This document shows, one piece after another, positions 16,921-26,800 of a stretch of 64,000 bases of DNA. This DNA is from Nocardioides thalensis (GTDB lineage Bacteria; Actinomycetota; Actinomycetes; Propionibacteriales; Nocardioidaceae): contig NZ_JACCFP010000001.1 of assembly GCF_013410655.1 (NCBI RefSeq), positions 4,425,501 to 4,489,500 on the forward strand. The letters are read 5' to 3'. Made by a program: the position numbers and the translations under genes. The notes beneath the pieces are model-generated. The model saw only the letters and a program-made list of their open reading frames with translations, was not told the DNA's origin and did not search any database. Each line of letters starts with the position of its first letter. Positions within the stretch are counted from its first letter, which is position 1.

Positions 16921-16957
16921 CCGATACGGCGCCCGAACGCCCGCGGCGCCGTATCGG
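16921..16957. terminator. Perfect 13-bp inverted repeat before gyrB
   Basis: CCGATACGGCGCC (16921-16933) is exactly inverted at 16945-16957 with an 11-nt loop. There is no T-run, so it may be a factor-assisted terminator for the recF operon or an operator/attenuator upstream of gyrB. Confidence 0.5.
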
Positions 16958-17019
16958 GACCCACCCGCACCCCTGCGCGGCGCTGCTAGAGGCCCTTCCG
17001 GCGCGCTCAGGGCCCGAAC

Positions 17020-17028
17020 TTGTCCACA
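17020..17028 (+). promoter_or_regulatory. Consensus DnaA box upstream of gyrB
   Basis: TTGTCCACA is an exact DnaA-box consensus, 138 bp before the chosen gyrB start. It could link gyrase transcription to DnaA activity or be part of origin-proximal DnaA titration. Confidence 0.5.
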
Positions 17029-17165
17029 GACGCCCCCCGCGGCGGGGTGCCTACGTGCCTGGAGGCCCGTAAACGGCTATCATGGCGATCGGGCCGGGCG
17101 CGCATCCTCACGGCTGTTGCGCATCGGCCTTCGTCGTGCCTCCACCTCCCGAAAGAGGACCTCAC

Positions 17166-19250
17166 TTGTCGACCCAGGACGAGCCCACCACCCCGACGAA
17201 CGGCCAGGCACCCCTCGGTGACTACGACGCGTCGGCGATCCAGGTCCTCGAGGGGCTCGAGGCGGTCCGCAAGCGGCCCGGCATGTACATCGGGTCCACC
17301 GGCGAGCGCGGCCTGCACCACCTGATCTGGGAGATCGTGGACAACGCGGTCGACGAGGCGCTCGCGGGCTACTGCGACACGATCCAGGTCACGTTGCGCG
17401 AGGACGGCTCGATCAGCGTCACCGACAACGGCCGCGGCATCCCGACCGACACCGCTCCCGGCCAGGAGCTGCCGGCGGCGACGCTCGCGCTCACCGTGCT
17501 GCACGCCGGCGGCAAGTTCGGCGGCGGCGGCTACAAGGTCTCCGGCGGTCTGCACGGCGTCGGCTCGTCCGTCGTCAACGCGCTGTCGACCCACCTCCGC
17601 CTCGAGATCAAGAACCGCGGCTACCTCTGGGAGCAGGACTTCTCGCTCGGCATCCCCGACTACCCCCTGCGCCAGGTCCGCGAGCTCGAGGAGGGGGAGG
17701 GCACCGGTACCACCGTGATCTGGACCGCCTCGCCCGACATCTTCGAGACCACGACGTACTCGCTGGAGACCATCACCACCCGGTTCCGCGAGATGGCGTT
17801 CCTCAACAAGGGCCTCAAGATCGTGCTGCGCGACGAGCGGCCGCAGTCCGGCGACATCGCCGAGGCGGTGGCCGACGAGACCGTCGCCAACGAGCTCGAC
17901 CAGGCCGACCCCGACGCGATCCACGCCGACGGCCACGCGCTGGAGCAGGTCTTCTGCTACGAGCGCGGCCTCGCCGACTACGTCGACCACCTCAACCGGC
18001 GCAAGGCGACGCTCTCGTCGATCATCGCGTTCGAGGCCGAGACGCCGCAGGACGTCGACAACCCGATGAGCCTCGAGGTCGCCATGCAGTGGCAGGCCTC
18101 GTCCTACAACGAGTCGGTCCACACGTTCGCCAACACGATCAACACTCCCGAGGGCGGCACCCATGAGGAGGGCTTCCGCGCCGCGCTGACCTCGCTCATG
18201 AACCGCTGGGGCGAGGAGTGGGGCCTGATCAAGAAGAAGGAGGACCGGCTCACCGGAGACGACATCCGCGAGGGCCTGACCGCCATCATCAGCCTCAAGC
18301 TCGGCGAGCCGCAGTTCGAGGGCCAGACCAAGGCCAAGCTCGGCAACACCGAGGCCAAGGGCTTCGCCCAGGGCGTGGTCAACGACCAGCTCGGTGCCTG
18401 GCTCGAGAAGAACCCCGTCGAGGGCAAGGACATCATCCGCAAGGCCCAGGCCGCGGCGTCTGCGCGCATCGCCGCCCGCAAGGCGCGCGACCTTGCCCGC
18501 AACCGCAAGGGCCTGCTCGGCGGTGGCGGCCTCCCCGGCAAGCTGTCCGACTGCCAGTCACGCAACCCCGAGGAGTGCGAGGTCTTCATCGTCGAGGGTG
18601 ACTCGGCAGGCGGCTCCGCCCGACAGGGCCGCGATCCGCGCATCCAGGCGATCCTCCCGATCCGCGGCAAGATCCTCAACGTCGAGAAGGCGCGCATCGA
18701 CAAGGTCCTGGGCAACCAGGAGGTGCAGTCGATCATCTCCGCACTGGGCACCGGCATCCAGGAGGAGTTCGACCTCGACAAGCTGCGCTACCACAAGGTC
18801 GTGCTGATGGCCGACGCCGACGTCGACGGCCACCACATCAACACGCTCCTGCTGACGCTGCTGTTCCGGTTCATGAAGCCGCTCATCGAGCACGGCCACG
18901 TCTTCATGGCGCAGCCGCCGCTCTACCGGCTCCGCTGGAACAAGCCTCACGAGCACGAGTTCGTCTACTCCGACTCCGAGCGCGACGCCCTGCTGCGCGC
19001 CGGCACCGAGGCCGGGAAGAAGCTCCCGAAGGAGAACCCGGTCCAGCGCTACAAGGGTCTCGGCGAGATGAACGCCAAGGAGCTGTGGGAGACCACGATG
19101 GACCCCGACCAGCGGCTGATGCTCCAGGTGACGCTCGACGACGCCGCCCACGCCGACGAGATCTTCTCGATCCTGATGGGGGAGGACGTCGAGCAGCGGC
19201 GCTCCTTCATCCAGCGCAACGCAAAGGACGTCCGATTCCTCGATATCTGA
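17166..19250 (+). CDS. gyrB: DNA gyrase subunit B
   Basis: 694 aa from a TTG at 17166, preferred because GAAAGAGGA at 17151-17159 is a well-spaced ribosome-binding site; the upstream ATG at 17082 would add 28 non-conserved residues. ATPase subunit: VLEGLEAVRKRPGMYIGST, DNAVDEALAGYC, TVTDNGRGIP-like SVTDNGRGIPTD, and the ATP-lid GGLHGVGSSVVNALS. The TOPRIM region has ECEVFIVEGDSAGGSARQGR and DADVDGHHINTLL, followed by QRYKGLGEMN. It forms A2B2 gyrase with the downstream gene, 51 nt away. Confidence 0.98.
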   Translation: MSTQDEPTTPTNGQAPLGDYDASAIQVLEGLEAVRKRPGMYIGSTGERGLHHLIWEIVDNAVDEALAGYCDTIQVTLREDGSISVTDNGRGIPTDTAPGQELPAATLALTVLHAGGKFGGGGYKVSGGLHGVGSSVVNALSTHLRLEIKNRGYLWEQDFSLGIPDYPLRQVRELEEGEGTGTTVIWTASPDIFETTTYSLETITTRFREMAFLNKGLKIVLRDERPQSGDIAEAVADETVANELDQADPDAIHADGHALEQVFCYERGLADYVDHLNRRKATLSSIIAFEAETPQDVDNPMSLEVAMQWQASSYNESVHTFANTINTPEGGTHEEGFRAALTSLMNRWGEEWGLIKKKEDRLTGDDIREGLTAIISLKLGEPQFEGQTKAKLGNTEAKGFAQGVVNDQLGAWLEKNPVEGKDIIRKAQAAASARIAARKARDLARNRKGLLGGGGLPGKLSDCQSRNPEECEVFIVEGDSAGGSARQGRDPRIQAILPIRGKILNVEKARIDKVLGNQEVQSIISALGTGIQEEFDLDKLRYHKVVLMADADVDGHHINTLLLTLLFRFMKPLIEHGHVFMAQPPLYRLRWNKPHEHEFVYSDSERDALLRAGTEAGKKLPKENPVQRYKGLGEMNAKELWETTMDPDQRLMLQVTLDDAAHADEIFSILMGEDVEQRRSFIQRNAKDVRFLDI

Positions 19251-19301
19251 CGATCTAGCAGATCCCTTAGAAATCGTTAGAACGAGCCAGAAAGAGCAAT
19301 C

Positions 19302-22055
19302 GTGACTGAGACGACCAGCAACCTCGGCGGCGGCGAGGGCGGCGGCCCCGGCGGGCGGATCGAGCCCGTCGAGCTGCAGACCTCGATGCAGCGGGCCTAC
19401 ATCGACTACGCGATGGCGGTCATCGTCGGCCGGGCGCTGCCCGACGTACGTGACGGGCTCAAGCCGGTGCACCGCCGGGTGCTCTACGCGATGTACGACG
19501 GGGGCTACCGCCCCGACCGCGGCTTCTCCAAGTGCTCCCGTGTCGTCGGCGACGTGATGGGTCAGTACCACCCGCACGGCGACACCGCGATCTACGACAC
19601 CCTGGTCCGGCTCGCCCAGCCCTGGGTGATGCGGGCGCCGCTGGTCCACGGCCAGGGCAACTTCGGCTCCGCCGGCAACGACGCGGCCGCGGCCATGCGT
19701 TACACCGAGTGCCGGATGGCGCCGCTGGCGCTCGAGATGGTCCGCGACATCGAGAAGGACACCGTCGAGTTCCAGCCCAACTACGACGGTCGCTCCCAGG
19801 AGCCCGTCGTCCTCCCGTCGCGGTTCCCCAACCTGCTGGTCAACGGCTCGGCGGGCATCGCGGTCGGCATGGCGACGAGCATCCCGCCGCACAACCTCCG
19901 CGAGGTGGCGGCCGGCGCGATGTGGTCGCTCGAGCACCCCGACGCCACCCGCGAGGAGCTCCAGGACGCGCTGATCGAGCGGATCAAGGGCCCCGACTTT
20001 CCCAACGGCGCGCTGATCGTCGGCCGCGACGGGATCGAGCAGGCGTACCGCACCGGCCGCGGCTCGATCACCCAGCGCGCGGTGATCGAGGTCGACGAGG
20101 ACAGCGGCGGCCGGACGATCCTGGTGATCACCGAGCTGCCCTACATGGTCAACCCCGACAACCTGGCGCTCAAGATCGCCGAGCTCGCCGACTCCGGCAA
20201 GGTCCAGGGCATCGCTGACGTGCGCGACGACACCTCCGACCGCACCGGCCAGCGACTGGTGGTGGTGCTCAAGCGTGACGCGGTCGCGCGGGTCGTGCTC
20301 AACAACCTCCTCAAGCACACCGAGCTGCAGACAAACTTCAGCGCCAACATGCTCGCGCTCGTCGACGGCGTGCCGCGCACGCTGAGCATCGACCAGTTCA
20401 TCAGCAACTGGGTCACGCACCAGATCGACGTCATCGTCCGGCGCACCCGCTACCTCCTCGCGGACGCCGAGAAGCGGGCACACATCTACCGCGGCCTGGT
20501 CAAGGCGCTCGACATGCTCGACGAGGTGATCGCCCTCATCCGGCGCTCGCCCGAGGTCGACGACGCCCGGCAGGGGCTCATCGAGCTGCTCGACATCGAC
20601 GAGGTCCAGGCCAACGCGATCCTCGACATGCAGCTCCGGCGGCTGGCCGCCCTCGAGCGGCAGAAGATCATCGACGAGCTCGCGAAGATCGAGCTCGAGA
20701 TCGCCGACTACGAGGACATCCTGGCCAAGCCCGAGCGCCAGCGGCAGATCGTCGGCGACGAGCTCGGCGAGATCGTCGAGAAGTACGGCGACGACCGGCG
20801 CACGCAGATCATCGCGGCCGACGGCGACCTCTCGATGGAGGACCTCATCCCCGACGAGGAGCTCGTCGTCTCCATCACCCGCGGCGGCTACGCCAAGCGC
20901 ACCCGCGCCGACCAGTACCGCAGCCAGAAGCGCGGCGGGAAGGGCGTCCGCGGCGCGACCCTGCGCGGAGACGACGTGGTCGACCACTTCATCGCCACGA
21001 CCAACCACCACTGGCTGCTGTTCTTCACCACGGCCGGCCGCGTCTACCGCACGAAGGCCTACAACCTCCCGGAGGCGTCGCGCGACGCCAAGGGCGGCCA
21101 CGTCGCCGGCCTGCTGAGCTTCCAGCCCGACGAGTCGATCGCGCAGGTGCTGGCGATCCGCGACTACGAGCAGGCGCCGTACCTCGTGCTCGCCACGAAG
21201 AACGGCCTCGTCAAGAAGACGCGGCTCGGCGACTACAACAGCCCGCGCCAGGCGGGCGTCATCGCGATCAACTTCCGCGAGGACGACGACGAGCTGATCG
21301 GCGCCGAGCTGGCGAGCGAGGGCGACCACATCCTGCTGGTGTCGCGCAAGGGCCAGGCCATCCGGTTCAAGGCGGCGCTCACCCCGGCCGAGGTCGAGGC
21401 GGGCGAGCAGGAGCAGCTGCGGCCGATGGGCCGGGCGACGTCGGGCGTCACCGGCATGAAGTTCCGCGACGGCGACTCGCTGCTCTCGATGTCGGTGATC
21501 CGCGCGGCCGAGGCGGCGCACGAGGACAGCGACGAGGCGGTCCAGTACGTCTTCACCATCACCGACGGCGGCTACGCCAAGCGCACCCGCATCTCCGACT
21601 ACCGCCTCCAGTCCCGTGGCGGCCTCGGCATCAAGGCGATGACGCTCACCAACGAGGAGCGCGGCGTCCTGGTCGGCGCCTTCATCGTCGAGGACGGCGA
21701 CGAGGTCCTCTCGATCACCACCGGCGGCCAGGTCGTGCGGAGCCCGATCAACGACGACTTCCGGCCGACCGGACGCTCCACCCAGGGCGTGAAGTTCGTG
21801 ACCCCGAAGGCCGGCGACTCGGTCGCGGTGGTCGCCCGGTCCGTGGAGTCGCGGGTCGAGGACGAGATCGACGCCGGCGATGACGACAACGGTGCCGGCA
21901 ACGGTGCCGACAACGGTGACGGCGCCGCCGCCGAGAGCGCTGTCGAGACGACCGGATCGCCCGATTCGGGTCCGGATGACACAATCGGTGCCATGGACCC
22001 CGCCGAGACGGGCGACACCGACGCCACCGATGGCGCCGGGGAGAGTGAGGGTTGA
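19302..22055 (+). CDS. gyrA: DNA gyrase subunit A
   Basis: 917 aa, GTG start. Breaks and rejoins DNA through Y134 (AMRYTE). The quinolone-resistance region reads HPHGDTAIYD, so the E. coli Ser83 equivalent is Thr95, with Ala96 after it and the Asp87 equivalent conserved. The C-terminal beta-pinwheel carries several GGYAKRT/GGxGxK-type blades, with a QKRGGKGVRGA GyrA-box-like motif near 545. After the pinwheel comes an unusually long, acidic Asp/Gly/Asn-rich tail of ~70 residues (about 847-917). The stop overlaps the next gene's start (TGATG). Confidence 0.98.
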   Translation: MTETTSNLGGGEGGGPGGRIEPVELQTSMQRAYIDYAMAVIVGRALPDVRDGLKPVHRRVLYAMYDGGYRPDRGFSKCSRVVGDVMGQYHPHGDTAIYDTLVRLAQPWVMRAPLVHGQGNFGSAGNDAAAAMRYTECRMAPLALEMVRDIEKDTVEFQPNYDGRSQEPVVLPSRFPNLLVNGSAGIAVGMATSIPPHNLREVAAGAMWSLEHPDATREELQDALIERIKGPDFPNGALIVGRDGIEQAYRTGRGSITQRAVIEVDEDSGGRTILVITELPYMVNPDNLALKIAELADSGKVQGIADVRDDTSDRTGQRLVVVLKRDAVARVVLNNLLKHTELQTNFSANMLALVDGVPRTLSIDQFISNWVTHQIDVIVRRTRYLLADAEKRAHIYRGLVKALDMLDEVIALIRRSPEVDDARQGLIELLDIDEVQANAILDMQLRRLAALERQKIIDELAKIELEIADYEDILAKPERQRQIVGDELGEIVEKYGDDRRTQIIAADGDLSMEDLIPDEELVVSITRGGYAKRTRADQYRSQKRGGKGVRGATLRGDDVVDHFIATTNHHWLLFFTTAGRVYRTKAYNLPEASRDAKGGHVAGLLSFQPDESIAQVLAIRDYEQAPYLVLATKNGLVKKTRLGDYNSPRQAGVIAINFREDDDELIGAELASEGDHILLVSRKGQAIRFKAALTPAEVEAGEQEQLRPMGRATSGVTGMKFRDGDSLLSMSVIRAAEAAHEDSDEAVQYVFTITDGGYAKRTRISDYRLQSRGGLGIKAMTLTNEERGVLVGAFIVEDGDEVLSITTGGQVVRSPINDDFRPTGRSTQGVKFVTPKAGDSVAVVARSVESRVEDEIDAGDDDNGAGNGADNGDGAAAESAVETTGSPDSGPDDTIGAMDPAETGDTDATDGAGESEG

Positions 22056-22621
22056 TGACCGACCGTGCCACCGAGCCGTCGACGCGACCTCGCATCCCGG
22101 GCTCCCCGGTCGGCAAGGACGACAGCACCGTCCGCCCGCCGCTCGCCAGCGACAAGCCGGGTCCGCTGCCCGACAAGCCGGGCCCGCCCGCCGGTGCGCC
22201 GGCGCCGTCGCTGCCTCCCGGCGCGACGGTGACCAGCCGGCCCCGCGTGCCGCGCCGTGCGCGGCTCCGCCTGACGCGCGTCGACCCGTGGTCGGTCATG
22301 AAGACCTCGTTCCTGCTCTCGATCGCGTTCGCGGTCGTCACCGTCGTCTCCGTCGCGATGGTGTGGCAGGTGCTTGGCGCCGCCGGCGTCTGGGACTCGA
22401 TCAACAGCACCGTCCAGGAGGCCATCGGCGGCGAGGACACTGCCGACTTCCGGGTCGAGGACTACGTCGGCACCTCGCGGGTGCTCGGGTTCACCATGCT
22501 GGTGGCCGCGATCGACGTCGTGCTGATCACCGCCGCGGCCACGCTGACCGCCTTCCTCTACAACATGGCGGCCGCGCTGCTGGGCGGCATCGAGCTCACC
22601 CTCGCCGAGGACGGCCACTGA
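22055..22621 (+). CDS. DUF3566 transmembrane protein
   Basis: 188 aa from the ATG at 22055 that overlaps the gyrA stop. A Pro-rich cytoplasmic N-terminus (1-72) precedes the DUF3566 core: RLRLTRVDPWSVMKTSFLLS, a first membrane segment (about 84-107) and a second (about 146-170, TMLVAAIDVVLITAAATLTAF), then NMAAALLGGIELTL. Homologues follow gyrA in most actinobacteria (mycobacterial Rv0007 position). Function unknown; translational coupling to gyrA is likely. Confidence 0.9.
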   Translation: MTDRATEPSTRPRIPGSPVGKDDSTVRPPLASDKPGPLPDKPGPPAGAPAPSLPPGATVTSRPRVPRRARLRLTRVDPWSVMKTSFLLSIAFAVVTVVSVAMVWQVLGAAGVWDSINSTVQEAIGGEDTADFRVEDYVGTSRVLGFTMLVAAIDVVLITAAATLTAFLYNMAAALLGGIELTLAEDGH

Positions 22622-22713
22622 GCCACCTCGTTTTGTTGCGGCGGGACCCCCTCCGGTAACGTTCCTCCTCGGCTCGTCGCCGCGGGGCTTCCACCCAGAG
22701 CGACCTGCCACCC

Positions 22714-22787
22714 GGGCCTATAGCTCAGACGGTTAGAGCGCTTCCCTGATAAGGAAGAGGTCACAGGTTCAAGTCCTGTTAGGCCCA
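22714..22787 (+). tRNA. tRNA-Ile (anticodon GAT)
   Basis: 74 nt; acceptor GGGCCTA pairs with TAGGCCC, discriminator A, anticodon GAT at 22748-22750 in the TTCCCTGATAAGGAA stem-loop, T-arm GGTTCAAGTCC. CCA is not encoded. Origin-proximal Ile and Ala tRNAs after gyrA are a common actinobacterial arrangement. Confidence 0.98.
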
Positions 22788-22971
22788 CTCGCGCGCACCG
22801 CCGCCGACCCCGACCGGTCGGCGGCGGTCGTCATTTCGGCGCAGACCGCGGCCCGCCGATCGACCTGCACCGAACCTCCACACTTCCTCCCCTCCGCCTG
22901 ACCATCGGGTGACCTAGCGTGAGTGCCGGGCACCGCAGTCGGTGCCGCGCATCCGGGAAGGGGACGCCGCC

Positions 22972-23373
22972 ATGTTCAGCGAGACCACCTACTACCGCGT
23001 CGGCATCGCGTGGGCCATCGGCACGACGCTCTTCCTGGTCCTGGCGGCCGGCGCGCTCGGCGTCATCGGCGAGGGTGGTGAGAGGGACCGCATCTACCTG
23101 GGCGTCATCGTCGTCCTCGTGGCCGGGTCACTGATCGCCCGCCTCCGCGCCCGCGCGATGGCGGTGGCACTCGCCGTGACCGCGGCGTCGCTGGGCGTCA
23201 CCTTCGCGGTCTCGTTGATGGCCGGGTGGGACGACCTTCCGGGTGCGTCCGTGCTCGAGCTGCTGGGCCTCAACGCCATGTTCGCCGCCCTGTACGGCTT
23301 CGCGGGGTGGCTGTTCTGGATGGCCGGCGGCGCAACGCGATTTCCGCAGGAGAACGGGTCGTCGGTACGCTGA
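22972..23373 (+). CDS. Small four-helix membrane protein, function unknown
   Basis: 133 aa from the ATG at 22972, preceded by GGGAAGGGGA. Hydrophobic segments lie at about 10-32, 42-60, 65-85 and 97-118; the C-terminus (TRFPQENGSSVR) is hydrophilic. There is no recognised domain. It lies between tRNA-Ile and the DLW-39 gene on the same strand. Upstream GTG frames at 22942 are possible but lack a ribosome-binding site. Confidence 0.7.
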   Translation: MFSETTYYRVGIAWAIGTTLFLVLAAGALGVIGEGGERDRIYLGVIVVLVAGSLIARLRARAMAVALAVTAASLGVTFAVSLMAGWDDLPGASVLELLGLNAMFAALYGFAGWLFWMAGGATRFPQENGSSVR

Positions 23374-23377
23374 CGCG

Positions 23378-23506
23378 GTGTTCAAGAAGATCTTTCTGTC
23401 CGCGCTCGCCGCCGCGGGCGTCGCGTTCGCGGTGAAGAAGCTCCAGGAGAGCAAGGCCGAGCAGGCCCTGTGGGCCGAGGCCACGGACAAGCTCCCGGAG
23501 GCGTAG
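23378..23506 (+). CDS. DLW-39 family small protein
   Basis: 42 aa: begins MFKKIFLSALAAAGVAFAVK and ends with ALWAEATDKLPEA, matching the actinobacterial DLW-39 family (about 40 aa, one N-terminal hydrophobic helix, C-terminal (D/A)LW-A-(A/E)AT motif). The GTG at 23378 has a TACGCT hexamer at 23366-23371 six nt upstream, indicating a leaderless transcript. Homologues usually stand next to the origin-proximal tRNA genes; the function is unknown. Confidence 0.85.
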   Translation: MFKKIFLSALAAAGVAFAVKKLQESKAEQALWAEATDKLPEA

Positions 23507-23550
23507 CAACCCGCAGTCGAGGCGGTCGCCCCGCGACCGCCACGAACCAA

Positions 23551-23623
23551 GGGGCCTTGGCGCAATTGGTAGCGCACCTGCTTTGCAAGCAGGGGGTTAG
23601 GGGTTCGAGTCCCCTAGGCTCCA
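23551..23623 (+). tRNA. tRNA-Ala (anticodon TGC)
   Basis: 73 nt; acceptor GGGGCCT pairs with AGGCTCC (one G-T pair), discriminator A, anticodon loop CTTTGCAAG, T-arm GGTTCGAGTCC; CCA not encoded. Confidence 0.98.
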
Positions 23624-23624
23624 C

Positions 23625-23737
23625 CCAGCGTGGCGATACACCGCCGCTCGCTGCGTTCTCCTCGGTCGGCGATCGCTTCGCTCTCTAGATCGCCTTCCCT
23701 CGTCGGCCTTGCGATCGACGGCGTCTCGCCACGCTGG
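23625..23737. repeat. Inverted repeat immediately after tRNA-Ala
   Basis: CCAGCGTGGCGA (23625-23636) is exactly inverted at 23726-23737, enclosing 89 bp rich in GCGATCGC-type palindromes and CTCGCTGCG. It begins two bases after the tRNA end. It could be a tRNA-distal terminator-like fold or a small repeat element. Confidence 0.5.
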
Positions 23738-23884
23738 CCTGGAATGCGATGCGCCGGCCCTGCCGGCGACCCTCGCCGGTCAAGCCCGTGGCCGGATGCG
23801 GACTGAAACGTTCCAATTGCGACGCCCTTCGGCTTAGGTTCTGCACGCCACGCAGTGACGGACCTCACGAAGGGACTCGGACCC

Positions 23885-26800
23885 ATGAACCGATCAGCAC
23901 GCCGACGCCGCCTCCTCGGTGCGGGAGCAGTCTCGACGGCTGCGGTCGTCGGGCTGTCCCTCACGGCCGGGCCGGCGGTGCCCGCTCCCGCCGACCCTGC
24001 GGACAGCCGGGTGGCGGCCGCTGTACAGGCGGAGGGCTTCGACCCGGCGGCGTTCGCCGACCCGGCGGGGGACACGCGCCCGATGGTCTACTGGTACTGG
24101 ACGGGCAACGTCACGCCGGCCGTGGTGGACGCCCAGATGGCGGAACTGCGCGACAAGGGCATCAACGAGGCGGTCCTGTTCCCGTACGGCGGCGACAAGA
24201 TGCAGCCCGCGTTCTTCACCGAGGCGTGGTTCGACATCGTCGAGCACGTGCTGCGCGAGGCCGAGCGCACCGGGATGCGGATCTGGCTCTACAACGACAG
24301 CAACTTCCCCAGCGGCAAGGCCGGCGGCATCATCGCCAACGGCGGCACGGTCGGTGACAAGACCTACGAGCCCAGCCCGGAGCTGCGGCTGAAGGCGCTG
24401 CAGCGGTCGACCCTGGTCGTGGAGGGGCCGACCACCATCGACCCGGCGGAGTCGAGCGGCCTGAGCGTCACCGAGGGCCGCCTCGTCGTGGACGGTGCGC
24501 TCCGCGAGGGCGCCCACCCCGTCGTCGCCGGCTCCGCGTGGACCGACTACACCGTCAGCGGCAAGGTGCGGCTGACGGCCTCCGGTGCGCAGCTGATGGT
24601 CCGCTCGTCCGCCGACGGGCGAGAGGGCTACCTCGTCGACGTCGACGTGAAGGGCCGGGCCAGCGTCTGGCGGGTCGACGGTGACGAGCGCACCCGGCTG
24701 ACCACCGGTGTGCCCACGCCCGGATTCCACCCCCGCAGCGAGCAGACGATCAACGTCACGGTCAGCGGCGACCAGATCAAGCCGGTCATCAACCGCACCA
24801 CGCAGCCGGTGGCCGTCGACGCGACGTACCCGACCGGGGCGCCCGCGGTCAGCGCGGAGTACGGCGGCGTCGGCATCGAGGACGCGGTCGAGGGCCTCCA
24901 GCGCGTGACGTGGGGCAACCTCACGGTCACCGGGCCCGCCGGTGGCGAGCTGTGGTCGCGGACGTTCGACAGCGCCGTCGACATCGGCGAGTTCGGCGGC
25001 CCGACCGTCCGGGTCGAGGGCGCCGTCGCGGCTGCCGCACGGCCGGCGGGATCGACCGCCGGCGAGGACCTCGTCGAGCTGACCGAGGAGCTCGAGGACG
25101 GGTCGTGGCACGTGCCGGCCGGCCGGTGGATGGTCGACACCTACGGCACGGCCGTGCTCAAGGACGACACCAGCGGCTACCACCGCGGTTACCTCGACCT
25201 GCTCGACCCGGACGCGACCGACCGGCTCCTCGAGGTCGTCCAGGGCGAGTACGTCCGTCGCTTCGGTTGGGCGATGGGCACGGTCGTGCCGGGCTTCTGG
25301 GACGACGAGCCGTTCATCTCCTCCGCGGAGCCGTGGCCGTTCAAGCGGCTGCCGTGGTCCGACAGCCTCGCCGGCCTGGTCGAGGAGGCCGGCGCGACGC
25401 CCGGCATCGCCTACACGGCGGCATTCGACCAGCTCGGTCGCGCGGGGGAGCGCCACTCCGGCGCCTACTGGCGCGCGGTGAACAACGCGTTCGCGACCAA
25501 CTACTACCAGCGGCAGGCCGAGTGGATGGACGACCACGGCCTCCAGCTGATCACCAACCCGCTGCTGGACGAGGAGAGCCCGCAGCAGCGGATGCACAGC
25601 ACCGGCGACCTCGCGAAGAACAACCAGTACGCCCAGGTGCCCGGCACGGACATGATCACCGAGGACTACACGGCGGGGCGGCAGACCACGCTCGGCCGCA
25701 ACGCCGCGGCCGCCGCTCACCACAGCGGTGCGGAGATGGCGCTGTCCGAGGTGTTCGGCAACTCCGGCTGGGACGTCGCGCCGGAGTACATGCACGCCAC
25801 GATCGGCGCGCTGGCGACCCGCGGCATCAACTCCTTCGCGCTGCACGCGCTGTGGACCGACGAGCAGCAGGTGTACTTCGCCCCGCCGTTCGGGCCCAGC
25901 AGCACGTTCTGGGACGCGATGGGCGACGTCGACGCCTGGATCGGGCGCGTGAGCGAGCTGGGCCGCGGCGAGTCCCTGGCCCGCACCGCCCTGCTCCAGC
26001 CGCAGCGCGCGGCCGAGCAGACCCGCACCACCGACGAGGAGCACGAGCTCGACGCCCGTCTCAGCGGCGCGGCGTACGCGCTGGAGCGCGGCCAGGTCGA
26101 CTTCGACCTGGTGAGCGACGGCTCCTTCTCCCGCGACGCGCGCACCCGCTTCCACGCGCGTCCGCGCAGCGGACGGCTGCAGGTGGGCGCGGCGACGTAC
26201 GACATGGTCGTCGTGCCGTCGACGCCGGTGCTCGACCTGGAGACCGTGCGGACGCTCCAGGAGCTGGTCCGGACTGGTGGCCGCGTCGTCGCGGTCGGCG
26301 CGCTGCCCGAGCACGAGGCGCGGGGACGCGATGCCGCCCTGGCCACCGCGCTGGACGCCCTGTTCGGTGGCGCGTCGGGCTCGTGGACCCGCCGGGGCGC
26401 CGGACAGGTCGCCGTCGTGGGCGACAACGAGGCACTACCGCACCTCGCGCGGGCGGCCGGCACGGCCGCGGCCGAGCTGGCGCCCGCCGCGCCGGCGGTG
26501 CGGGTGCTGCGCACCGGGCGGGGCGACGATGTCGCCTACCTCGTGAACAACGAGTCCGGAGCCGCGGTCGCGACCGCGGCGACGCTCCCGACCGACGGCG
26601 TGCCCGAGGTCTGGGACCCGCGCACCGGCAGCACCGACGCCGCCACGACGTATGACGAGGGCGGCACCGGCGAGACGATCGTGCCGCTCGAGCTCGACCC
26701 CTACGAGACGATCGCGATCGTGTTCCGCGACGGCGCCACGAGCGGGCCGCACCTGGTCGACGACGCGCTCGAGGTCGAGGCGGCGGAGCTCGACGTGGAT

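Noticed and set aside
17082..17165. Upstream ATG start for gyrB
   Set aside because: The added residues (MAIGPGAHPHGCCASAF) are not gyrase-like and the TTG at 17166 has the better ribosome-binding site.
18558..21521. 987-codon open frame on the minus strand across gyrB and gyrA
   Set aside because: It is the antisense shadow of gyrB/gyrA; high GC keeps antisense frames open. Composition is Asp/Val/Arg/Leu repeats without any domain.
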